64,000 bases of DNA from Acinetobacter sp. XS-4 (lineage in GTDB: Bacteria > Pseudomonadota > Gammaproteobacteria > Pseudomonadales > Moraxellaceae), in the NCBI RefSeq assembly GCF_023920705.1, contig NZ_CP094657.1:3720001-3784000 (forward strand), given 5' to 3'. The position numbers were made by a program, and so were the translations under genes. The notes beneath the pieces are model-generated. The model had not been told where the DNA came from and searched no databases. It saw only the letters and a list, made by a program, of their open reading frames with translations. Of the stretch, positions 27,732 through 37,241 are shown one piece after another (within the stretch, counting starts at the first letter, position 1; each line of letters starts with the position of its first letter).

Positions 27732-28142
27732 TCATGGTCGTTCAGCAAATTGTGGTAAATCACCCTGAATACAGTCCCACTCTGCCTTAGAAGCTGCAAA
27801 AATATGCATTGTCGGCTTTTGGTTTAATGGGGTATCAAGTGTCCCTATTCTTAAACGGTATAATTCAGGCTGTCCATCACGCGAACTAATCAAAGGTGAA
27901 CCACATTCACTACAGAACCAGCGGTACACACCTTCCACAGCAAATTTTTTGACTAAGTTTTCACCTTGGGTGATTTTAAAATCTGCGCTATTGATAGGAG
28001 CATTAGTTGCAAATGCTGTTCCGTTCGCTTTTCGGCAGCGTTGGCAATGGCATTGAATAATATCTCCGATACCGCCTTTAATTTCATAGCGAATACCCTG
28101 ACATAAACAACTTCCCTGATAGACTGGCGATGCTTGAGACAT
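27732..28142 (-). CDS. GFA/CENP-V-fold zinc protein
   Basis: 136 residues. The zinc-binding set CLCQGIRYE, CHCQRCRKANG and WFCSECGSPL is complete and typical of the GFA (glutathione-dependent formaldehyde-activating) family. Most such proteins are not shown to act on formaldehyde; the substrate here is unknown. Its stop is about 50 bp upstream of the fluoride riboswitch, but it has no obvious link with fluoride. Confidence 0.9.
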   Translation of the reverse strand: MSQASPVYQGSCLCQGIRYEIKGGIGDIIQCHCQRCRKANGTAFATNAPINSADFKITQGENLVKKFAVEGVYRWFCSECGSPLISSRDGQPELYRLRIGTLDTPLNQKPTMHIFAASKAEWDCIQGDLPQFAERP

Positions 28143-28219
28143 GTTTTCGTAAATCCTATTATTATTGATTGCTCAAAAATAACACTTTTCACATATCAAA
28201 CATAGCACCAAATTAGTTG

Positions 28220-29416
28220 TTATTTTTCTAAGAATGAATGCACACCTTCACCAGCCGCTCGCCCTGTGGCAAAGCATGCAGTAAGTAAGTATCCGCCCGT
28301 AGGGGCATCCCAATCCAGCATTTCACCACAGCAAAACACACCTGAGATTTGTTTGAGGCTCAAGTTTTCAGTTAATGCTTTTTGCTTAATACCACCAGCA
28401 CAGCTAATCGCTTCTTCGATGGGTCTAAAGCCCTCTAACTTGATTTGAAGTGCTTTAATTTGCTGAGCCATAACATCTGGTTGGCTCCATAACGCTTTAT
28501 CAACGACTTCTCTAATTAAGTTAATTTTAGCTGTGTCTAAACCTGCTTTACGCCAGATATTAGTGAGCGATTGTTTTTTACCACTTTCTAATTTCTTAAC
28601 TAGCACTGATAGCTCAACATCAGGCAACAAATCCAAAAACAAATTTAAGCTCTTCCCTTGTTTTTGTTGTTCTCGTAAAGCTCGTCCGAGTTTATAGATA
28701 ACGCCACTCTCTAAACCATAGTGAGTAATTACAATATCTCCATGTGTAATCTGGCTAGGTTCAACCCACGCATTGATACGTTTTAAAGGTTCACCAAAAC
28801 AGCTTTCCATAAAAGTAGACCACGCGTGCAATACACCTGCATTACTTGGTTGGAAAGGCTCAACATTAGATTGATCAACCCATTGCTGCCATGCACCATC
28901 ACTACCTAATTGTGACCAAGACACCGCACCGCAGGCCAATACAACCGCATCATATTGCTGGGTAAAAGTTTCAGCATTCTGATTTTGTAAAGTCACTGCC
29001 GTACCTTTCAAATCAATACAACGATGACGATAAAAGAATTTAACTTGCTGCTCTGCTAAGCGTTTTAGCCAAGCACGCAGTAAAGGTGCCGCTTTCATTT
29101 CGACAGGAAAAATGCGACCTGAAGTACCAACGTAGGATTCAATCCCCAGACTTTTCATCCAGCTTTGAATCCAGACTGCATCCCATTTTTCAACCCACGG
29201 TTTGAGCCATTCTACATGGTCATAACGTTCAATAAACTGTGCTAAAAGTTCGGCGTGCGAGATGTTTAAGCCCGTTTTACCTGCCATTAGAAACTTACGC
29301 GCAGCAGAGGGCTTTTGTTCATAGACATCAATATCATAAGCGTATTGGCTGAGCACCTCAGCAGCCATAAGACCTGCTGGGCCTGCCCCAATAATGGCAA
29401 CCCGCTTATTCGCCAT
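28220..29416 (-). CDS. TIGR03862-type flavoprotein (BaiN/RdsA-like NAD(P)/FAD oxidoreductase)
   Basis: 398 residues from ATG 29416 (MANKRVAIIGAGPAGLMAAEVL). The open frame extends 11 codons further into trmB-like sequence, but the Rossmann GAGPAG motif right after this Met argues for the internal start. The AGKTGLNISHAE motif near residue 46 and the C-terminal CAGGIKQKALTENLSLKQISGVFCCGEMLDWDAPTGGYLL are characteristic of the family. FAD-binding; substrate not assigned. It overlaps the upstream methyltransferase by 11 bp, so the two are probably cotranscribed. Confidence 0.85.
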   Translation of the reverse strand: MANKRVAIIGAGPAGLMAAEVLSQYAYDIDVYEQKPSAARKFLMAGKTGLNISHAELLAQFIERYDHVEWLKPWVEKWDAVWIQSWMKSLGIESYVGTSGRIFPVEMKAAPLLRAWLKRLAEQQVKFFYRHRCIDLKGTAVTLQNQNAETFTQQYDAVVLACGAVSWSQLGSDGAWQQWVDQSNVEPFQPSNAGVLHAWSTFMESCFGEPLKRINAWVEPSQITHGDIVITHYGLESGVIYKLGRALREQQKQGKSLNLFLDLLPDVELSVLVKKLESGKKQSLTNIWRKAGLDTAKINLIREVVDKALWSQPDVMAQQIKALQIKLEGFRPIEEAISCAGGIKQKALTENLSLKQISGVFCCGEMLDWDAPTGGYLLTACFATGRAAGEGVHSFLEK

Positions 29417-30044
29417 GTGTTTGCCCTTGCAATGGCGCGAATTCATCAAATCGAGTTTTATAACCCTCAGGCTTGGTCATAATGAGCTGCTGGCAAAGCT
29501 CACTGCGCTCTAAATACTTAATCTCAAAATGTGTACGTGCAGACGTTTGAGCAATTTTTTCTTTTTGGTAAGGCAGCTTCCATACATTTAATAACTGATG
29601 CTCTGCCTCTTCAATATATTCAGGAATGTTACTTGCCAGAGTAATGGTTCCACCTGTTTGCAGACGCGAGATTAAGAACTCGAAAAATGGCATATTTAAC
29701 CAGCGCTGTGCTGGATTATGTGGTTCTGGATTTGGGTAGAGAATAAAGAAATGTTCAACTTGAGCAGGATGTAAAGCATGCACTACCCAAGGTAAAGCAT
29801 CTGCATGTACAGGCATCAAGTTATCTCTTGGTTCCAAACCATGCTGTTTTTGCATTGCTAAGTATTTTTCTCGGGTTCGTTCAATTGCATACAACGTGTG
29901 CTGTGGCTGTTGCCCACTAAATAGCAAAGCATGTTTACCCTTGCCCGCTCCAATTTCTACACAAATTGGGGTATTTTCAATTGGGGTAAAATCGCGAGGC
30001 GCTTGCATACGTTGTGCTTGAAATTGACGAATCGGCATAATCAC
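29406..30044 (-). CDS. TrmB-like SAM-dependent methyltransferase with a degenerate catalytic motif
   Basis: 212 residues. The SAM-binding strand and loop CVEIGAGKGKHALLF (near residue 28) and overall length match TrmB, the tRNA guanosine-46 N7-methyltransferase. The TrmB signature normally reading PDPWPKKRH is here YPNPEPHNPAQRW (near residue 103), which loses the conserved Asp and Trp and the basic patch. It may be a specialised paralogue with a different substrate, with a normal TrmB elsewhere. Overlaps the flavoprotein start downstream. Confidence 0.75.
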   Translation of the reverse strand: MIMPIRQFQAQRMQAPRDFTPIENTPICVEIGAGKGKHALLFSGQQPQHTLYAIERTREKYLAMQKQHGLEPRDNLMPVHADALPWVVHALHPAQVEHFFILYPNPEPHNPAQRWLNMPFFEFLISRLQTGGTITLASNIPEYIEEAEHQLLNVWKLPYQKEKIAQTSARTHFEIKYLERSELCQQLIMTKPEGYKTRFDEFAPLQGQTHGE

Positions 30045-30131
30045 ATCAAACTAAATAAAAATCGGCACAAGTCTAACAAGTCACCTGACTTTTGCCTAAT
30101 CTATTTCTCTTCACTTTGAGGATATCGCTTT

Positions 30132-30326
30132 ATGCCACGTACATTCCCCTGCCCACGTTGTGGTGAACCAAGCGTTTGGGAAGGTAATGAATTTCGTCCG
30201 TTTTGTTCTGAACGTTGTAAATTAATTGATTTAGGCGCTTGGGCAAACGATGAATATAGACTGCCTACCCAAGATGCTCCTCAGCAAAACAAGGGTAGTC
30301 AAAATGAAGATGATTATGAGGATTAA
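30132..30326 (+). CDS. yacG: DNA gyrase inhibitor YacG (zinc-binding)
   Basis: 64 residues. [19 protein letters not shown]...C supplies the four zinc cysteines (CxxC, CxxxC) and [15 protein letters not shown] follows, all diagnostic of YacG. It binds GyrB and inhibits gyrase in vitro in E. coli. The acidic C-terminal tail NEDDYED is usual. TTTGAGGATATCG ahead of the ATG gives the ribosome binding site. Confidence 0.94.
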   Translation: MPRTFPCPRCGEPSVWEGNEFRPFCSERCKLIDLGAWANDEYRLPTQDAPQQNKGSQNEDDYED

Positions 30327-30967
30327 CCTGCTTTACCGGCGACAAAAGGGTTAAATTGCTTTTCATAGCCAATGGTACTCATTGGACCATGTCCAGAAAT
30401 AAACTGAGTATCATCTGGCAAACTAAAACATTCACGTTTAATCGATTCAATCAACTGCTCATGGTTACCACGTGGGAAGTCTGTTCGTCCAATCGAACCT
30501 TTAAACAGAACATCGCCTGTCCAAAGTAAGCCATGGTTTTTATTATAAAAAACCACATGTCCTGGCGTGTGCCCCGGTGCAAAGCGTACTTCAAACTCAT
30601 CTTCGCCAAGTTTTAGTACTTCGCCGCCTTCAAGCCATTGATCGACTTTGACAGGTTGTGGAATTGGAAAGCCATAACGTGCTGATACTTCCTGAATCAT
30701 ATCTAGCCAGAACTGGTCCTCTTTGTGTGGGCCAATAACCGGAACGCTCCATTCTTTGGCAAGCTCACCTACTGCTCCTGCATGATCTAAATGCCCATGA
30801 GTTAGCCATAGAGCCCTCACTTTTAAACCTAATGCTTCTACTTCTTTTTTCAAAACAGCAGCATCACCACCCGCATCAATCAAAACTGCTTCTTTCGTTT
30901 CACTGTCCCAAACAAGGGAACAATTTTGAGCAAATGCAGTAACAGGAACAATTTTGACTTGCAGCAT
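30323..30967 (-). CDS. MBL-fold hydrolase (glyoxalase II-like, YcbL type)
   Basis: 214 residues. The binuclear zinc motif THGHLDHAG is near residue 56, with HTPGHV near 133, GDVLF near 152 and the C-terminal [12 protein letters not shown] histidine. The size and absence of the glyoxalase II C-terminal domain place it with YcbL-like thioesterases. It overlaps the yacG stop by four bases (convergent). Likely a thioester or lactoylglutathione hydrolase in the cytoplasm. Confidence 0.88.
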   Translation of the reverse strand: MLQVKIVPVTAFAQNCSLVWDSETKEAVLIDAGGDAAVLKKEVEALGLKVRALWLTHGHLDHAGAVGELAKEWSVPVIGPHKEDQFWLDMIQEVSARYGFPIPQPVKVDQWLEGGEVLKLGEDEFEVRFAPGHTPGHVVFYNKNHGLLWTGDVLFKGSIGRTDFPRGNHEQLIESIKRECFSLPDDTQFISGHGPMSTIGYEKQFNPFVAGKAG

Positions 30968-30990
30968 AAAAACCTCTGGCTAAAACGCAA

Positions 30991-32007
30991 TTAACGGTGG
31001 GCTAAGGTATGGGTAAGGGCATCAAGATTAGCCTGAACTAAACCTGCAAGCAAATCAATATGAGCCTGATCGCTATTTAAAGCTGGAATATAAGCATAGC
31101 TACCACCACCTGCTTCTTGAAACAACTCTGCGTTTTGAATAGCTAACTCTTCAAGTGTTTCTAAACAATCGGCAGAAAAAGCTGGGCTTAATACCTGAAC
31201 AGATTTAACGCCTTGCTTCGCCCAATCTTGTAAAAGCTGGTCTGTATAAGGCTTGACCCATTCTTGTTTTCCAAAACGTGATTGGAAGCTAATTGCCCAT
31301 TCATCATCTTTTAAATGTAAGGCTTCAGCGACTAGCTTTGCTGTAATGCGACAACGATCTGCATAAGGGTCGCCTTTGTCTGCATACGGCTGTGGAATAC
31401 CGTGAAATGACATCAACAGCTTTTCAGCTTTACCATGCTGCTCTTGGTAGGCTAAAACGCTTTCTGCCAAGGCTTGAATAAACATAGGATGCTGATAATA
31501 GTCTTTAATAATGGTCAGACCTGGCAAGTTCCGCTGAGCTGGAATCCACTTGGCAAATGCATCATATAACGGCGCTGTAGACGTTGCAGAATATTGAGGA
31601 AACAAAGGCAATAAGATGACATGTTCTTGTGGGTTAGCCGCCAATTTTTCTAAAACTGCATCAATACCCGGATTACCGTAAGTCATTGCGGTTAAAACAG
31701 TTAAATCAAACTGTTTATTTTCTTGCTCTAAATAAGCCTGCACACGTTTGGTTTGTTCAAACACAATTTCGCGCATTGGCGAGTCTGTTGACCATACCGA
31801 AGCATAGGCATGCGCCACTCTTTTCGGGCGAAAAGGTAAAACAAACAGATTTAAAATAATCCACCAAATGAATTTTGGTATTTCAATCACGCGTGGATCA
31901 GATAAAAACTGTTTTAAAAAACGGCGCACCGCAGGCGCAGTCGCCTCATCTGGTGTGCCTAAATTCGCTAAAATGACAGTAACTTTCGGTTTTTGTTCAA
32001 ACGACAT
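30991..32007 (-). CDS. hemH: ferrochelatase HemH
   Basis: 338 residues. [19 protein letters not shown] at the start, [13 protein letters not shown] near 138 and the catalytic His in [16 protein letters not shown] (near 202) are all present. The C-terminal metal-site Glu is in [15 protein letters not shown]. It inserts Fe2+ into protoporphyrin IX, the last step of haem synthesis, and is membrane-associated. It lies 23 bp upstream of the MBL hydrolase on the same strand, so cotranscription is likely. Confidence 0.95.
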   Translation of the reverse strand: MSFEQKPKVTVILANLGTPDEATAPAVRRFLKQFLSDPRVIEIPKFIWWIILNLFVLPFRPKRVAHAYASVWSTDSPMREIVFEQTKRVQAYLEQENKQFDLTVLTAMTYGNPGIDAVLEKLAANPQEHVILLPLFPQYSATSTAPLYDAFAKWIPAQRNLPGLTIIKDYYQHPMFIQALAESVLAYQEQHGKAEKLLMSFHGIPQPYADKGDPYADRCRITAKLVAEALHLKDDEWAISFQSRFGKQEWVKPYTDQLLQDWAKQGVKSVQVLSPAFSADCLETLEELAIQNAELFQEAGGGSYAYIPALNSDQAHIDLLAGLVQANLDALTHTLAHR

Positions 32008-32080
32008 GAGTAAATGCCTTTCAGTTCATCTTATGACACTAATGTAACAGTTTTCAGTGTCATATATAAATTGAATCGCT

Positions 32081-33085
32081 CTAAGCTTTTAATCGAACGC
32101 CTCGATGATTCCATTTATAGCTAAGCAATATCTTTTGAGCTTTAGTGGTTAGTTTCCATAGGCCATATGATTGTTCAGTTTGCGTTGGAACAATCCAGCC
32201 TTGTGATTGCATTTGATTTTTAATTCGAAATAGTGCCTTGTGATTAATCTGTGCACAGGCCACCGCATGTGCACGAGGTAATTCCTGACGGGCATCTTCT
32301 AAGCCTGCCTGATTTAAATATTCATTCAGACAAATTCCAAAATTCTCTTCTGGCACAGCTGTTTCAAAGCGCTTTGCCAGCACGCTTAACAACTGAGACC
32401 ATGTCATTTGTCTCTGTCGTTTCAGCTCTTTGAAGTTGCCATCCTGAAATGCTTGAATCTGATATTCAAATGCAAAAATATCTTGCGGTGCAACTTCGTT
32501 TAACTGCACTGATGGCTCGGTTACTCGCTGTTCTAACTGCAAAATTTTACTTCTTAATAGTCTAATTTCGTCTTCCAACTGCTGAGCTTGATGAGCAGGA
32601 ACCCAACCTTGCCCCATATGTTGCTCAACCATTAAAGGGATATTTAAACGGACAGCCAACTCCAATTCACGTGGAGTCTTAAAGTAAAAAATATGCTTTG
32701 CTTCGTGTAATAACTTTTTTCTAAATACGAGAAATTTATCTTTAAGTTGTGGATGTGTTTCTTGTAAATCTATTTCACGGCTTTCAGGCTGTTCATGCAT
32801 GAATACAATAATAGGTTTAGCCTGACTTAACGCGTATTCATATTCTAAAGACAGATAACTCACACCAGAAATCGATTGCTCTCCATACTGACTTCCTAGA
32901 AGTAAGATTACATAATCACATTCATCAATTTGTCGACGTGCAAGTGTGGTCGTTAAAGGTGTTCGATGTTCTAGCCCCCAAGCAAAGAAACCCATTCCCA
33001 CCAAGGTTTGAGACAAAACCATTCGCTCTGGCTGCATATCGCGGCCAGACGTTGAAATAAAAATCTGATAGCGTGTATCGAGCAT
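32081..33085 (-). CDS. DUF4062-domain protein, orphan
   Basis: 334 residues from ATG 33085 (MLDTRYQIFISTSGRDMQPER), with AAAGGG seven bases upstream; the open frame has 7 extra codons. Residues 1-150 are DUF4062, a TIR/SEFIR-like Rossmannoid fold (YQIFISTS, CDYVILLLGSQYG, LSLEYEYALSQAKPIIVFMHE). A coiled coil (about 165-195, LEDEIRLLRSKILQLEQRV) follows, then a helical region and a possible winged helix at the C-terminus (about 280-334). DUF4062 usually heads STAND NTPases or signalling or defence proteins, but here it stands alone between hemH and murI. Function unknown. Confidence 0.8.
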   Translation of the reverse strand: MLDTRYQIFISTSGRDMQPERMVLSQTLVGMGFFAWGLEHRTPLTTTLARRQIDECDYVILLLGSQYGEQSISGVSYLSLEYEYALSQAKPIIVFMHEQPESREIDLQETHPQLKDKFLVFRKKLLHEAKHIFYFKTPRELELAVRLNIPLMVEQHMGQGWVPAHQAQQLEDEIRLLRSKILQLEQRVTEPSVQLNEVAPQDIFAFEYQIQAFQDGNFKELKRQRQMTWSQLLSVLAKRFETAVPEENFGICLNEYLNQAGLEDARQELPRAHAVACAQINHKALFRIKNQMQSQGWIVPTQTEQSYGLWKLTTKAQKILLSYKWNHRGVRLKA

Positions 33086-33203
33086 AACAATACCCTTTCG
33101 CCTCATGATCTGTATGTGACTTAAAATCAGCCAAGATCATGAACCGCCCCAAATAAAATAATAAATATAAAAAAACACTATTTTCTAAATGATATCAAAA
33201 AGA

Positions 33204-34070
33204 TCAGTTCAGATTATGAAGTGTCCAAGTTAACTCTTGTGGAATCATATGTTCTAAAACAGGTTGCAGTGCCTCGGCATTATTACCGCTGACATAACAT
33301 TCAATACGTGCAACATTCTGACCTATTTGGTCACATAATAACGCATTTTTTATTAAAATACGGGCTGTTTGTCGGGCAACTGCTAACCCTGAGTCAACCA
33401 GTGTGAATTGGTTATCAAAAAGATGATGAATTGCTTCATTTAAGAAAGGATAATGCGTACAACCGAGCACTAAATAGTCTGCACCTTGCTCAGCGGCAGG
33501 CTGTAAAACCTCTTTTAATGCGTTTAAACACACCTCACCCATTTGCTGCCCCGCTTCCACACAAGGCACAAGTTCAAGACTGGTTAAAGTCATGACTTTA
33601 ACTCCTGCTGGAACAGCAAACTTCTCGACAACATCTTTAATAAGTTGCCCACGAAAAGTAGCAGGTGTTGCCAACACGGCAACCACTTTAGAACGTGTCT
33701 GTAATACGGCAGGTTTTAATGCGGGAACTAAACCAACAATTGGAAAGTGTTCACCATAATGCTCACGCAAATGATCAAGGCTAAATGCTGAAGCGGTATT
33801 ACAGGCAACCACCGCAATTTTACAACCTTGGCGGTATAACCAATCAACGGCGCGAGCTGTGAGCTCTCTAATTTCTTCATCAGAACGAGGGCCATAAGGA
33901 ACGTAGGCTGTGTCGGCATAATACACAATACGTTCATTCGGCAAATGTCTAGCTATTTCTGCTGCGACCGACATTCCGCCAATTCCTGAATCAAAAATAC
34001 CAATTGGGGCATCTGCTGATGCTTTAGGCATAGGTTCTAGATTGGTAAACAGAGGTTGTATGGCGGTCAT
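33204..34070 (-). CDS. murI: glutamate racemase MurI
   Basis: 288 residues. Both catalytic cysteines are present in ACNTASAF (near 88) and GCTHYPFLN (near 203), with the phosphate-loop-like FDSGIGGMSV near 26. It makes D-glutamate for peptidoglycan in the cytoplasm. Start uncertain: ATG 34070 gives a 20-residue extension before the conserved core, and ATG 34031 (MPKASADAPIG) is also possible. Neither has a strong ribosome binding site. Confidence 0.95.
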   Translation of the reverse strand: MTAIQPLFTNLEPMPKASADAPIGIFDSGIGGMSVAAEIARHLPNERIVYYADTAYVPYGPRSDEEIRELTARAVDWLYRQGCKIAVVACNTASAFSLDHLREHYGEHFPIVGLVPALKPAVLQTRSKVVAVLATPATFRGQLIKDVVEKFAVPAGVKVMTLTSLELVPCVEAGQQMGEVCLNALKEVLQPAAEQGADYLVLGCTHYPFLNEAIHHLFDNQFTLVDSGLAVARQTARILIKNALLCDQIGQNVARIECYVSGNNAEALQPVLEHMIPQELTWTLHNLN

Positions 34071-34116
34071 AGCTGTACTGAAGTGTCAGAAAATTTCACT
34101 TCCTAAAGCTTAAACC

Positions 34117-34728
34117 TCAAGTGCCTAATTGCAAGAACAAATTACCACTTTTTAACTCTAAAACGGTTTCACCATTCTCTTTTTCGATGAGTGTTCCATA
34201 GTTCACTAAGTGATAAAAAGACTGGCGTTGAATAAGCGCATTAATTCCAAATCGGACATGTACGTAAGGACGTAACTCCCCTGCATATTCACGCATAAAA
34301 ATTGGATGTTCAGCATCAACCAAAATCACATCTTGATTGGTCGTGGTCAGTTGTAAAAATTGATCACCTGAAATTTCAACTTGATCGACCTGATTGACTA
34401 ATAAAGGTTCATCTTCAACCTCAATTTCAATTTGTTCTACGGGGGTTTTCAGGTAGAATTTCCCTTCTTCTTTCCATAGGACTTTGGTAAATAGATCTAA
34501 TAGAGCTTGGCGCTTAATTAATTGACCTTCGTGCCACCATTCTCCATTGGCTTTAACCGTCAAATCCATTTTGCCGCAATGCTTTGGATGCCACTGCTCT
34601 AAAGGTGGAATTGACCTTTTGTGACTTTGCTGTACACCTTTTAAGTATTGTGCAATGTTCATTAAGTTTTTATCATCAGATAACGGTATTTTTCCCATAT
34701 CCGATGGGGAATTATTTTGATTTACCAT
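34117..34728 (-). CDS. DUF1285-family protein
   Basis: 203 residues. The stretch NGEWWHEGQLIKRQALLDLFTKVLWKEEGKFYLKTPVEQ and the FMREYAGELRPYVHVRFGINALIQRQSFYHLVNYG region match DUF1285, a small soluble beta-rich family of unknown function found in proteobacteria. No membrane segments or signal peptide. It is 46 bp upstream of murI on the same strand. Confidence 0.85.
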   Translation of the reverse strand: MVNQNNSPSDMGKIPLSDDKNLMNIAQYLKGVQQSHKRSIPPLEQWHPKHCGKMDLTVKANGEWWHEGQLIKRQALLDLFTKVLWKEEGKFYLKTPVEQIEIEVEDEPLLVNQVDQVEISGDQFLQLTTTNQDVILVDAEHPIFMREYAGELRPYVHVRFGINALIQRQSFYHLVNYGTLIEKENGETVLELKSGNLFLQLGT

Positions 34729-34914
34729 AGTTTATGCCTTGCTGACGAAAAAATATGACGACTCAGCCAATTGGCTAGATCATGGTTTAAAACTATACTA
34801 GCCAAAACGATAAAAGGCACAATAGCATATTTGCGCCTATGGATTAAAACACTCACGGCAGCACCGAATTTCTGAATATGACGGTTGCCACCTTTAAGTA
34901 TTGAGGAGTCCTAC

Positions 34915-36627
34915 ATGGAACACATCGAACGTGAATCGATGGAGTTTGACGTTGTCATCGTAGGTGCAGGACCTGCCGGTCTGTCTGCTGCGATTAAGAT
35001 CCGTCAATTAGCGATTGAAAATAACTTACCCGATCTTTCTGTTTGTGTAGTTGAAAAAGGCTCTGAAGTAGGTGCGCATATCTTGTCTGGTGCTGTGCTT
35101 GAGCCACGTGCCATCAATGAACTTTTCCCGAACTGGAAAGATGAAGGCGCGCCTCTTAATGTCCCTGTCACTGAAGACAAAACATTCTTCTTACTTTCAG
35201 ACACCACCTCAAAAGAAGTACCTCACTGGATGGTTCCTAAAACCATGCACAACGATGGTAACTATGTGATCTCTTTAGGTAACGTTGTACGCTGGTTAGG
35301 TCAAAAAGCTGAAGAATTAGAAGTTTCGATCTTCCCTGGCTTTGCTGCATCTGAAGTACTTTACCATGAAGACGGTACTGTAAAAGGTATTCAAACTGGT
35401 GACATGGGTATTGGTAAAGATGGCGAACCAACGCATAACTTTACTCCGGGCTATGAACTTCACGCTAAATACACTCTCTTTGCTGAAGGTTGCCGTGGTC
35501 ATTTAGGCAAACTCCTAATTGCAAAATACAACCTCGATAAAAATGTTGATCCACAGCACTACGGTATCGGGATTAAAGAGCTTTGGGAAATTGACCCAGC
35601 AAAACATAAGCCGGGCTTAGTCATGCACGGCGCTGGCTGGCCATTGGCTGAAACAGCTTCTTCCGGTGGTTGGTGGTTATACCACGCTGAAAACAACCAA
35701 GTGACTTTGGGTATGATTGTGGACTTGTCTTATGAAAACCCACACATGTATCCATTTATGGAAATGCAGCGCTGGAAAACTCACCCACTGATTAAACAGT
35801 ATTTAGAAGGTGGTAAGCGTATTTCTTACGGTGCACGTGCTGTAGTGAAAGGCGGTTTCAACTCATTGCCTAAATTGACTTTCCCGGGCGGCTGCTTGAT
35901 TGGTGATGATGCAGGTTTCTTAAACTTTGCAAAAATCAAAGGCTCACACACTGCCATGAAATCAGGCATGTTATGTGGTGAAGCTGTATTTGAGGCGATT
36001 GCTGCTGGTGTAGAAAAAGGCGGTGACCTTGCCATTGCACGCGTTACCGAAGGCGAAGATTTATTCACTAAAGAATTAACCTCATACACTAACAAATTCA
36101 ACAACAGCTGGTTAAAAGAAGAGCTTTATAACTCTCGTAACTTTGGCCCAGCAATGCATAAATTTGGTCAGTGGATGGGTGGTGCATTTAACTTTATCGA
36201 CCAGAATGTCTTTAAAGTGCCATTCACTTTACATGACTTGAAGCAAGACTTCGCTGTATTGAAAACCGTTGATGCAACTAGCTTCAAGCCAAACTATCCA
36301 AAACCGGATGGCAAGCTTACATTTGACCGTTTATCTTCTGTGTTTATCTCTAACACGGTTCATGAGGAAAATCAGCCAGCTCACTTGAAGCTTACTGATC
36401 CGTCAATTCCAGTGAACGTAAACTTACCGAAATGGGATGAGCCTGCACAGCGCTACTGCCCTGCTGGTGTTTACGAAATCATGGAAGATAATGATGGTTC
36501 TAAACGCTTCCAGATTAACGCAGCGAACTGTGTTCACTGTAAGACCTGTGACATTAAAGACCCATCTCAAAACATCACATGGGTAACGCCAGAAGGCGGC
36601 GGTGGTCCGAATTACCCTAATATGTAA
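34915..36627 (+). CDS. electron transfer flavoprotein-ubiquinone oxidoreductase (ETF-QO)
   Basis: 570 residues from ATG 34915 (MEHIERESMEFDVVIVGAGPAG) with GAGGAG at 34903-34908; the frame is open 10 codons further but has no ribosome binding site there. Domains: N-terminal FAD Rossmann (GAGPAG), central quinone-binding membrane-associated region, and a C-terminal 4Fe-4S ferredoxin domain with CPAGVYE and CVHCKTCDIKDP (about 519-550). It passes electrons from acyl-CoA and other dehydrogenases via ETF to ubiquinone at the inner membrane. Confidence 0.96.
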   Translation: MEHIERESMEFDVVIVGAGPAGLSAAIKIRQLAIENNLPDLSVCVVEKGSEVGAHILSGAVLEPRAINELFPNWKDEGAPLNVPVTEDKTFFLLSDTTSKEVPHWMVPKTMHNDGNYVISLGNVVRWLGQKAEELEVSIFPGFAASEVLYHEDGTVKGIQTGDMGIGKDGEPTHNFTPGYELHAKYTLFAEGCRGHLGKLLIAKYNLDKNVDPQHYGIGIKELWEIDPAKHKPGLVMHGAGWPLAETASSGGWWLYHAENNQVTLGMIVDLSYENPHMYPFMEMQRWKTHPLIKQYLEGGKRISYGARAVVKGGFNSLPKLTFPGGCLIGDDAGFLNFAKIKGSHTAMKSGMLCGEAVFEAIAAGVEKGGDLAIARVTEGEDLFTKELTSYTNKFNNSWLKEELYNSRNFGPAMHKFGQWMGGAFNFIDQNVFKVPFTLHDLKQDFAVLKTVDATSFKPNYPKPDGKLTFDRLSSVFISNTVHEENQPAHLKLTDPSIPVNVNLPKWDEPAQRYCPAGVYEIMEDNDGSKRFQINAANCVHCKTCDIKDPSQNITWVTPEGGGGPNYPNM

Positions 36628-36687
36628 TTCCTTGCGACACGGCAAAGCGTTGCTTTGCTAGCCATGTCTCATATCCAAACATGTAAT

Positions 36688-36717
36688 AAAAAAGCCTCGA
36701 TTATTCGGGGCTTTTTA
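36688..36717 (+). terminator. terminator of ETF-QO
   Basis: AAAAAGCCTCGA/TCGGGGCTTTTT hairpin with a T run 60 bp after the stop. Confidence 0.8.
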
Positions 36718-36728
36718 GTGGAATTTGC

Positions 36729-37109
36729 TTATTGAAAAGGTGGTATTTTGGCTACGTTTAAATTGAGGTTCTTTTTATAGAAAATAAATGAGCCTAATAA
36801 AAACAGGCCAAGAAAACCAAAGTTTCGTGCTAAATCGAAGTACCAAACTGACTTACCAAACAATAAATCAATAACTAACATAAGCCCCATAAAACTTGCA
36901 TGTAAAATCAAACTCATCTTTATTTTTGGTTCGGGAGCAAAATATGTATTTCTATAACCCAACAAAATTGAGCCAAAAATAACAACAGTAACCAAAATAA
37001 TGACAGCAACAGTTTCAGATAACCAAGAGGTTTCTATTTGTAATAAACCAGCAATACAGAAAAACCAAATAAAAATAAATAAGCTTCGTTTCACAAAATA
37101 TTTAATCAT
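36729..37109 (-). CDS. small hypothetical membrane protein
   Basis: 126 residues with four hydrophobic segments (about 8-24, 33-50, 66-82, 95-111) and a basic N-terminus MIKYFVKRS. I do not recognise the family; it looks like YbhQ/YrdB-style small membrane proteins. A loose Fur-like ATAAGAATCATTAT sits in the upstream DNA near 37146-37162, too weak to call. The coding frame has no competing ORF. Confidence 0.65.
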   Translation of the reverse strand: MIKYFVKRSLFIFIWFFCIAGLLQIETSWLSETVAVIILVTVVIFGSILLGYRNTYFAPEPKIKMSLILHASFMGLMLVIDLLFGKSVWYFDLARNFGFLGLFLLGSFIFYKKNLNLNVAKIPPFQ

Positions 37110-37203
37110 TTTTATACGTCATTTATACACATCATTTTATAGATTATATAATGATTCTTATTTGTAAAAAATTATCATTTCAAATTAAATTTGAATTATT
37201 AAT

Positions 37204-37230
37204 GGCTTCTAATCGTCGTTATTAGAAGCC
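37204..37230 (-). terminator. hairpin downstream of the TusA-like gene
   Basis: Perfect GGCTTCTAAT/ATTAGAAGCC stem with a 7-base loop, 11 bp past the stop. The following run is AT-rich but not a pure T run, so it may act as terminator or 3' stabiliser. Confidence 0.55.
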
Positions 37231-37241
37231 TTATTATTCTA

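Noticed and set aside
37140-37165. Fur box upstream of the small membrane protein at 37109
   Set aside because: Only one half of the 19-bp consensus is matched (ATAAGAATCATTAT), too weak in AT-rich DNA.
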